This document shows positions 58,304 through 64,000 of a stretch of DNA of 64,000 bases, one piece after another. The stretch is from Micromonospora humi (GTDB lineage: Bacteria; Actinomycetota; Actinomycetes; Mycobacteriales; Micromonosporaceae), in contig NZ_FMDM01000021.1 of assembly GCF_900090105.1 (NCBI RefSeq), positions 1 through 64,000 on the forward strand. The letters are read 5' to 3'. The notes beneath the pieces are model-generated. The model saw only the letters and a list, made by a program, of their open reading frames with translations. It was not told the DNA's origin and did not search any database. Numbering within the stretch: position 1 is the first letter of the stretch; the number at the start of each line of letters is the position of its first letter. A program made the translations under genes and the position numbers.

Positions 58304-59418
58304 CGCCGCCCCCGGCGGCGGGCCGGTGCGACGTCCGGCGTCTTGTAGGTGACCAGGGGCACCGTGGTGGTGACCGGGGTGGCGAGGTCGTGCGCCACCA
58401 GGTCGCCGATCACCTGCTCGATGCGCTTGTAGGCGGTGGGCGCCTCCTCGAACAGCAGGTGGCGGTCGCCGCACACCACCACCGACCCGACCGGGGTGCG
58501 GCGCAGCTCCTCGACGGTGTGCTTGGCCTTGCCCCGGCGCAGCGCGTCGGCGCGGGACATCTTCCGACCGGCGCCGTGCGCCACCGAGTGGTTGGCCGCC
58601 GGGCCGGCGTGTGCGGCCACCAGGTGGGACGGGGTGCCCCGGGTGCCGGCGACGAGCACGTCCCGGCCGTCGCCCGGGGCCGCGCCCTTGCGGTGCAGGT
58701 AGTGCCCGTCGCGGACCTCCACCAGGTTGTGGCACTGGTCGACGACCGGCTCGGTGGGCTCGGCGCCGAGCGCGTGGGCGACCCGGGCGGCCAGCAGCCG
58801 CCGGTTGAGCGAGCCCCAGCGCACCGCGTCGTCGTGCCGGGCCAGGTAGGCCGCCGGGTCGGGCGCGGGCCCGGCGCCGTGCGCCGCGGTGTGCTCGCGC
58901 AGGATCCGCTCGCCCAGCCCGCGCGAGCCGGAGTGCACCACCAGCACCAGGTCGCCGGCGACCAGCCCGAGCCGCTCGGCGTGCTCCGGCGCCTCGATCG
59001 CGCCGACGCGGGCCAGCTCGACGAAGTGGTTGCCCCGCCCGACCGTACCGAGGCCGTCGAGGTGGCCGGCCGGCACGTCGCCGGTCAGCACCGACCAGGC
59101 CGGGTCGTCGGCGTCCCGATCCGGGTGCAGGGCGCGGTCCAGGTCGGGGAAGCGGGCCGCGAGCCGTTCCGGCACGGCCCGGCGCAGCGCGATGGGGAAC
59201 ACCGCGATCCCGCAGCCGATGTCGGAGCCGACGAGGAACGGGTAGAGCACTGTCGACGCCATGGCGGCGCCGATCGGCGCGCCCTTGCCGGGGTGCAGGT
59301 CCGGCATGGCGGCGACGTGCGCCATGCCGTCGAGGGCGGCGACCTGGTGGCACTGGTCGAGCGCGGCGGACTCGATCCAGCTGCCGGGGGAGGAGAAGAC
59401 GGAGACGGAGGCAGGCAC
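58300..59418 (-). CDS. rtcB: RNA ligase RtcB
   Basis: A 372-residue RtcB that joins RNA 2',3'-cyclic phosphate or 3'-phosphate to 5'-OH ends using GTP and Mn2+. Metal-binding residues are visible in GSDIGCGIAVF (Cys), GRGNHFVE (His) and VVHSGSRGLG (His); the guanylylated His is in VAHGAGRKMSR. It is shorter than E. coli RtcB, as expected for the PrfH-linked subfamily. I chose the GTG at 59418 because homologues begin a few residues before FSSPGSWIE. It is the first gene of a three-gene overlapping operon. Confidence 0.9.
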   Translation of the reverse strand: MPASVSVFSSPGSWIESAALDQCHQVAALDGMAHVAAMPDLHPGKGAPIGAAMASTVLYPFLVGSDIGCGIAVFPIALRRAVPERLAARFPDLDRALHPDRDADDPAWSVLTGDVPAGHLDGLGTVGRGNHFVELARVGAIEAPEHAERLGLVAGDLVLVVHSGSRGLGERILREHTAAHGAGPAPDPAAYLARHDDAVRWGSLNRRLLAARVAHALGAEPTEPVVDQCHNLVEVRDGHYLHRKGAAPGDGRDVLVAGTRGTPSHLVAAHAGPAANHSVAHGAGRKMSRADALRRGKAKHTVEELRRTPVGSVVVCGDRHLLFEEAPTAYKRIEQVIGDLVAHDLATPVTTTVPLVTYKTPDVAPARRRGRR

Positions 59419-59594
59419 GGACGCTCGTTTCTTTTCCAGGGGTGCGGGAATCGGCGGGGTGCGGTCCGTCAGAACGTCATGACCGACACCCTCCCGGACC
59501 GCGCCACGCCCGGCAACCGACTTTCCGTCGACACGGGGTCGCCGGCTCCATAGACTCCGGTCGTTCTGGTACCACGAGTCCAGGGAGGACCCAC

Positions 59595-60353
59595 GTGTCG
59601 AGCGAAACCCGACCGCACGTCGCCTTACCACTGCTGGCCCGTCTCGCCGGGGTGACGGTGGCCGCCGCCGCGCTGGTCGCCGGCTCGGCCGTCGCCGCGA
59701 CCGCGGCGCCGGCCGCCGAACCCGCGCCGACCAAGGGACCGTGCGCGTACACGCCGACGCCGGACGAGCCGGCGGCCCGGCCGGTGCCGCTGCCGCCGGA
59801 CCCGCGCCGCACGCCGGACCGGGGTACGGTACGGGTCACGCTGCGCACCAACCAGGGGCCGATCGGGCTGACCCTGGACCGCGAGCAGGCGCCGTGCACG
59901 GTGCAGAGCTTCCTGCACCTGACCCGGCACCGGTTCTACGACCGGACGCCGTGTCACCGGCTCACCGCGTACCCGACGCTGACGGTGCTGCAGTGCGGCG
60001 ACCCGTCCGGCACCGGCGAGGGTGGCCCGGGCTACCGCTACCGCGACGAGCTGCCCACCGACCTGCCGCCCGCGCCGACCGACCCGACCGGCGTGCGCCG
60101 CCTCTACGCCCGCGGCACGCTGGCCATGGCGAATGCCGGGCCGGACACCAACGGCAGCCAGTTCTTCCTGGTCCAGCGCGACTCGGCGCTGCGTCCCAAC
60201 TACACCGTCTTCGGCCGGGTGGACGCGGCCGGGCTGGCCACTCTGGACCGGATCGCGGCCGGCGGCATCGCCGCCACGCCGGAGGACCCGGCGCCGGTCG
60301 ACGGCGCGCCGGCCCAGCCGGTGCAGATCTGCCGGGCCAAGCAGGGCCGCTGA
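59595..60353 (+). CDS. Secreted cyclophilin-type peptidyl-prolyl isomerase
   Basis: A 252-residue exported protein. The GTG start at 59595 follows CAGGGAGGAC and begins a signal peptide (ARLAGVTVAAAALVAGSAVAATAA). A Pro-rich linker then leads to a cyclophilin core: NQGPIGLTLDREQAPCTVQSF, TLAMANAGPDTNGSQFFLV and YTVFGRVD. Cyclophilins speed proline isomerisation and help fold exported proteins. The usual catalytic Arg-Phe pair is partly recognisable (HRFYDRTPCHR). Confidence 0.88.
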   Translation: MSSETRPHVALPLLARLAGVTVAAAALVAGSAVAATAAPAAEPAPTKGPCAYTPTPDEPAARPVPLPPDPRRTPDRGTVRVTLRTNQGPIGLTLDREQAPCTVQSFLHLTRHRFYDRTPCHRLTAYPTLTVLQCGDPSGTGEGGPGYRYRDELPTDLPPAPTDPTGVRRLYARGTLAMANAGPDTNGSQFFLVQRDSALRPNYTVFGRVDAAGLATLDRIAAGGIAATPEDPAPVDGAPAQPVQICRAKQGR

Positions 60354-60360
60354 CCCGACC

Positions 60361-60397
60361 GCTCGGCGGGACGGCGCACCCGGCCGTCCCGCCGAGC
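60361..60397. terminator. Bidirectional hairpin terminator
   Basis: Perfect 15-base arms GCTCGGCGGGACGGC / GCCGTCCCGCCGAGC with a 7-base loop, in the 49-base gap between the convergent cyclophilin and chitinase genes. It can serve both. Confidence 0.8.
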
Positions 60398-60402
60398 CGG
60401 TG

Positions 60403-61779
60403 TCAGGCCGGCAGCCGCCAGATCTGGTTGGCGCCGCCGAAGCAGTCCCAGATCTGGAGCCGGGTGCCGTCGGCGGAGCTGTTGTCGGTGGCGTCCAGGC
60501 ACCGGTTGGACACCGGGTTGCGCAGCGTGCCGTTGCCCTGGGCCTGCCAGACCTGTGCGCCGGTGCCGTTGCAGTCCCAGAGCTGGATCTTCGTGCCGTT
60601 CGCGGTGCCGGCGCTCGTCACGTCGAGGCACTTGCCCAACGCCCGCAGCGTGCCGTCGCCGGCCACGGTCCAGCTCTGCGCGCCGGTGCCGTTGCAGCCG
60701 TAGAGCTGCACCGCGGTGCCGTTGGCGGTGCCGGCGGCGGCGACGTCGACGCACTTGCCGCCGATGCCGGTGATCGGGCCGGTGCGCCCGGACGGCGGCG
60801 GGGTGGTGCCACCGCCGGTCGCCGTGTCGTAGATCGCGGTCACCAGCGAGGTCGCGCCGGTGGTGTCCTGGGACAGCTCCCAGTTCATCATCCCGCCGGC
60901 GTTCGCCATGGCCCACTGCGTCTTGCGCTTGACCGTCCCGATGCCGTTGTAGCACTGCTGGGCGCCGCCGGCCGTGGTGCAGTCCCGGTTGGCGTTGGCC
61001 GGGTCCAGGCCGACCAGCGCCGCGTACGTGTAGTAGCCGGGCCGGCTGTAGAAGGGCACGCCGAGCACGGCCTTGGCGGCGGGCAGGCCGCGCGCCTTCC
61101 ACCCGTTGACGGCGGCGATCGACCAGTCGTAGTTGGCGTGCGGGCTGCCGCCGTCGTACGCCATGATGTTCAGCCAGTCGACCGAGGAGAACACCGCCGT
61201 GGGCACCCCGGTGACGTAGTAGCCCTCGGCGACCACGGCGGCGGTGAGCAGCTTGCCCCGGCTGTGCAGGGCGCTGCCGAGCTGTTGCATCAGCAGCGTG
61301 TAGTTGGTGGCCGAGGCGCCCGGGTCGGGGTATTCCCAGTCGATGTCGACGCCGTCGAGGTTGTACTGGTTGACGAAGCCGACCACGTTGTTCACGAACG
61401 CGCCGCGGGCGCCGGAGTTCGCGGCCAGCGCCTCGAACGCGGAGTCGTCGCCGTCGTTCCAGCCGCCGACGGCGATGGATACCTTGACGTTGTTGGCGTG
61501 CCCGAGCGACACCAGTGCGGAGAGCTTGCTCGGGTTCTCCACGGCACGCAGGCTGCCGTCGCCGTTGGGCAGCACGAAGGCGTAGTTGACGTGGGTGAGC
61601 TTGCCGTACTGGATGCTGGTGACGCTGCCGCTCCAGGACGGCATGTAGCCGACGCTCTTGAAGCCGTTCGGCAGCGCGACCGCCTGGGCGGCGGACGGGG
61701 TGAGGGCGAGCGTGGCGGTGGCGGTGGCCAACGCGAGCGCACCGGCGGCGAGGCGGCGCCGGAGGTGGGGTCTGGGCAT
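60403..61779 (-). CDS. Secreted GH18 chitinase with ricin-type (CBM13) lectin domain
   Basis: A 458-residue exported chitinase. ATG 61779 follows GGGAAGG and starts a signal peptide ending near TPSAAQA. The GH18 barrel runs to about residue 310, with the catalytic DxxDxDxE motif in LDGVDIDWEYPDP and SVDWLNIMAYDGG later. A short Pro/Gly linker is followed by a beta-trefoil ricin-type lectin (three repeats with Q-x-W, e.g. AQSWTV, AQVWQA, NQIWRL) that binds the polysaccharide. It degrades chitin outside the cell. It is convergent with the cyclophilin gene. Confidence 0.93.
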   Translation of the reverse strand: MPRPHLRRRLAAGALALATATATLALTPSAAQAVALPNGFKSVGYMPSWSGSVTSIQYGKLTHVNYAFVLPNGDGSLRAVENPSKLSALVSLGHANNVKVSIAVGGWNDGDDSAFEALAANSGARGAFVNNVVGFVNQYNLDGVDIDWEYPDPGASATNYTLLMQQLGSALHSRGKLLTAAVVAEGYYVTGVPTAVFSSVDWLNIMAYDGGSPHANYDWSIAAVNGWKARGLPAAKAVLGVPFYSRPGYYTYAALVGLDPANANRDCTTAGGAQQCYNGIGTVKRKTQWAMANAGGMMNWELSQDTTGATSLVTAIYDTATGGGTTPPPSGRTGPITGIGGKCVDVAAAGTANGTAVQLYGCNGTGAQSWTVAGDGTLRALGKCLDVTSAGTANGTKIQLWDCNGTGAQVWQAQGNGTLRNPVSNRCLDATDNSSADGTRLQIWDCFGGANQIWRLPA

Positions 61780-61834
61780 CGAGGGCCTTCCCGGGGGACG
61801 GGGGCGGACGGGGTGTTCCTCGAGGTGGCCCAAA

Positions 61835-61850
61835 TATTAAGGAGTATTAA
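61835..61850 (-). promoter_or_regulatory. AT-rich direct repeat upstream of the chitinase gene
   Basis: On the minus strand two TTAATA hexamers are spaced by four bases (TTAATACTCCTTAATA), about 56-70 bases before the chitinase start. In such GC-rich DNA this is a clear local anomaly and may hold the promoter or a regulator site. Confidence 0.35.
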
Positions 61851-61882
61851 CTAAGTCGTCAATGATGTCGGTCGATAAAGCG

Positions 61883-61911
61883 GGGGCGGTCCGCCGCCGG
61901 CGGACCGCCCC
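61883..61911 (-). terminator. Hairpin terminator downstream of catalase
   Basis: Perfect 13-base arms GGGGCGGTCCGCC / GGCGGACCGCCCC with a 3-base loop, 15 bases beyond the catalase stop codon. Confidence 0.75.
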
Positions 61912-61926
61912 TCGATCGTGCGTCGG

Positions 61927-64000
61927 TCAGGCGACCGAGGCCGGGAACCGCTCCCAGACCCGGTGCGCCGCCATCAGCCGCTGCACCGACTCCAGCACCT
62001 CGGCGCCGGAACCGCCGGTGACCACGCCCGGCGATCCGGCCACGCCGGCCTGCTGGAGCACCTCGGCGCCGGTGCCCCACGCGCCGATCGCCTTGGCGTG
62101 CCGCCACGCCTCCTCGACCAGCAGCGACACCCGCGGGTCCACGGCTCGCGCACCCGGTGCACCGGCCTTGGCGTCCCGGGCCGGCGACGCGTCCGGCGCC
62201 GGCGCCGGGGCGCCGGCCAGCAGGACCGCGTCGAACTCGACCGACCGGGCGGTGGCGAACGTCCGCTGCACCGGCAGCCCGCCGACGGTGCCGCCGTGCG
62301 CGGCGATCAGCAGCGGCACCATGCCGGCGGCGAACACCGCCCGCTGGACCTCTCCGACGTCGTCCAGGTCGCCGTCCGCGTCGACCACGATGCCGACCAT
62401 CCGGCCGTCGGCCGGCCACTCCCGGCCGACCTGGGACAGCGCCGGGCTGGGCTGCACCTCGGCCAGCGGCACGGTCGGCTGCGGCGCGGGCAGACCCAGG
62501 CCGGTGGCGACCTGCTCGCAGAGCACCGGGTCGATGTTGGCCAGGCACTGGAGCTGCCGCTCCTTGATCGCCTGGTGGTAGCACTTGCCCAGCTCGAACG
62601 TGTACGCCCGGACGATGTGCTCCTTCTCCACCGGCGACATGCTCGCCCAGAAGAGCCGGACCTGGCTGTAGTGGTCGTCGAAGGAGGCCGGCGCGGCCCG
62701 GACCTTCGGCGCCTCGGCCACCGTCACCGGCACGTCGACGAACGCGTGCTCCTTGTCACCGGCCGGGAACGGGTTGCCGCCGTCGAGCGAGTTCGGCCGG
62801 TAGGGCGCCACCCCGGCGTGCACCGCGTGCTGGTGGAAGCCGTCGCGCAGCATGTCGTTGGCGTCGGCGTGCGGCCGGTTGATCGGGATCTGGGTGAAGT
62901 TCGGCCCGCCCAGCCGGGTGAGCTGCGTGTCCAGGTAGGAGAAGAGCCGGCCCTGGAGCAGCGGGTCGTTGGTGACGTCGATGCCCGGCGGCAGGTGCCC
63001 GAGGTGGAACGCCACCTGCTCGGTCTCGGCGAAGAAGTTGCGTGGCGTCCGGTTGAGCGTGAGCGTGCCGATCGGCTGCACCGGCGCCAGCTCCTCCGGC
63101 ACGATCTTCGTCGGGTCGAGCAGGTCGATCCCGGCGAACGTCTCCTCCGGCGTGTCCGGGAAGACCTGGATGCCCAGCTCCCACTCCGGGTACGCGCCGG
63201 CCTCGATGGCGTCGTAGAGGTCGCGGCGGTGGAAGTCCGGGTCGATGCCGTTGATCAGCTGCGCCTCCTCCCACTCCAGCGAGTGCACCCCGAGCTTCGG
63301 CTTCCAGTGGAACTTCACCAGCACCGTCGCGCCGGCGTCGTCGACCATGCGGAAGGTGTGTACGCCGAAGCCCTCCATGGTCCGGTAGGACCGCGGGATG
63401 CCCCGGTCGGACATGTTCCAGATGGTGTGGTGCTGCGCCTCGGTGTGCAGCGAGACGAAGTCCCAGAACGTGTCGTGCGCGCTCTGCGCCTGCGGGATCT
63501 CCCGGTCCGGGTGCGGCTTGCCGGCGTGGATGATGTCCGGGAACTTGATCGCGTCCTGGATGAAGAACACCGGCATGTTGTTGCCGACCAGGTCGAACGT
63601 GCCCTCGTCGGTGTAGAACTTGGTGGCGAAGCCCCGGGTGTCGCGGACCGTGTCCGCCGACCCGCGCGAGCCGAGCACGGTGGAGAAGCGGACGAAGACC
63701 GGCGTCTCGCGTCCCTTCTTCAGGAAGCCGGCGCGGGTGACCTTCTCGGCGGCGCCGTTCGCGACGAAGACGCCGTGCGCGCCGGCGCCGCGGGCGTGCA
63801 CCACCCGCTCCGGGATCCGCTCGTGGTCGAAGTGCATGATCTTCTCGCGCAGGTGGTGGTCCTGGAGCAGGACCGGGCCGCGCGGACCGGCCTTGAGCGA
63901 GTGGTCGGTGTCGCGCAGGCGCGCGCCGTTGGCGGTGGTGAGGTACGCCCCCTGCTGCCCCTTGGCGATCTTGGGCACGCCGGTCTCCGCGCCGGTCGGG
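61927..64000 (-). CDS. Large-subunit (HPII-type) catalase, 5' end beyond the window
   Basis: A clade II haem catalase. Active-site His is in FDHERIPERVVHARG, with the Asn in DLVGNNMPVFFIQDA; the proximal Tyr region is LFSYLDTQLTRLG. The C-terminal flavodoxin-like/DJ-1-type domain found only in large catalases is present (RMVGIVVDADGDL through VTGGSGAEVLESV). The frame stays open to the last base. A GTG at 63978 gives 683 residues, but would leave only about a dozen residues before the LTTANG segment, shorter than usual for this clade, so I annotate it as running off the edge. It decomposes hydrogen peroxide. A good hairpin terminator follows the stop. Confidence 0.92.
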   Translation of the reverse strand, partial: PTGAETGVPKIAKGQQGAYLTTANGARLRDTDHSLKAGPRGPVLLQDHHLREKIMHFDHERIPERVVHARGAGAHGVFVANGAAEKVTRAGFLKKGRETPVFVRFSTVLGSRGSADTVRDTRGFATKFYTDEGTFDLVGNNMPVFFIQDAIKFPDIIHAGKPHPDREIPQAQSAHDTFWDFVSLHTEAQHHTIWNMSDRGIPRSYRTMEGFGVHTFRMVDDAGATVLVKFHWKPKLGVHSLEWEEAQLINGIDPDFHRRDLYDAIEAGAYPEWELGIQVFPDTPEETFAGIDLLDPTKIVPEELAPVQPIGTLTLNRTPRNFFAETEQVAFHLGHLPPGIDVTNDPLLQGRLFSYLDTQLTRLGGPNFTQIPINRPHADANDMLRDGFHQHAVHAGVAPYRPNSLDGGNPFPAGDKEHAFVDVPVTVAEAPKVRAAPASFDDHYSQVRLFWASMSPVEKEHIVRAYTFELGKCYHQAIKERQLQCLANIDPVLCEQVATGLGLPAPQPTVPLAEVQPSPALSQVGREWPADGRMVGIVVDADGDLDDVGEVQRAVFAAGMVPLLIAAHGGTVGGLPVQRTFATARSVEFDAVLLAGAPAPAPDASPARDAKAGAPGARAVDPRVSLLVEEAWRHAKAIGAWGTGAEVLQQAGVAGSPGVVTGGSGAEVLESVQRLMAAHRVWERFPASVA

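Overview
The window is about 64 kb of very GC-rich DNA with GTG starts, frequent ATGA/GTGA overlaps between successive genes, and actinobacterial families (conservon-type sensor with a roadblock protein, DivIVA-like and DUF5709 proteins, ECF sigma factor with a SnoaL-like tail). Together these suggest a filamentous actinomycete, most likely Micromonosporaceae (Micromonospora-like). The genus is an inference from style and gene content. No rRNA, tRNA, CRISPR or insertion sequence was found.

Left flank (1-12.9 kb): the end of a flavohaemoprotein-type reductase with a small DivIVA-like partner; an alpha/beta hydrolase divergent from an ECF sigma factor; a STAS protein; an unknown protein; a frameshifted RibD/DHFR-type pseudogene; then a giant secreted subtilase flanked by two paralogous winged-helix regulators, and an Fe-S photolyase/cryptochrome-like gene. 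The gene-free stretch at 5.6-6.2 kb holds three palindromes, a pentamer tract, a G-quadruplex motif and a terminator hairpin.

Centre (12.9-36.4 kb, minus strand): a hybrid NRPS/PKS cluster transcribed from 36404 down to 12854 as six genes, each overlapping the next by a few bases. In order: a 3967-aa protein C-A-T-KS-AT-T-C-A-T-TE fused to a 12-helix MFS exporter; a 1051-aa A-T-C protein; two tandem TauD-like Fe(II)/2-oxoglutarate oxygenases; a 1758-aa protein C(degenerate)-A(with an inserted FkbM methyltransferase)-T-C-T; and a cystathionine-synthase-like PLP enzyme. I infer a small modified peptide-polyketide: A-T-C is the natural starter, the oxygenases hydroxylate a bound residue, the FkbM domain methylates, one unreduced malonyl-type extension is added, and a thioesterase with a Cys nucleophile releases a product exported by the fused pump. 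The gene order is not colinear with that logic. I cannot name the product.

Right flank (37-64 kb): a secreted beta-propeller protein; an alcohol dehydrogenase divergent from a cytochrome P450; an XRE regulator; a histidine kinase plus roadblock protein (shortened conservon) followed by a branched-chain amino-acid type ABC transporter operon and a methyltransferase; DUF5709; a fused response regulator/thioredoxin-reductase-like protein coupled to a cyclic-nucleotide-domain histidine kinase; DUF72; an RtcB-PrfH-phosphotransferase operon (RNA/ribosome repair); a secreted cyclophilin; a GH18 chitinase; and a large catalase running to the window edge.

The most distinctive sequence observation is a 57-bp structured repeat present twice (3912-3968 and 22033-22089). 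One copy is read in frame as a peptide insertion in an NRPS condensation domain; the other supplies the C-terminus and stop of an unrelated protein, in the same orientation and frame.
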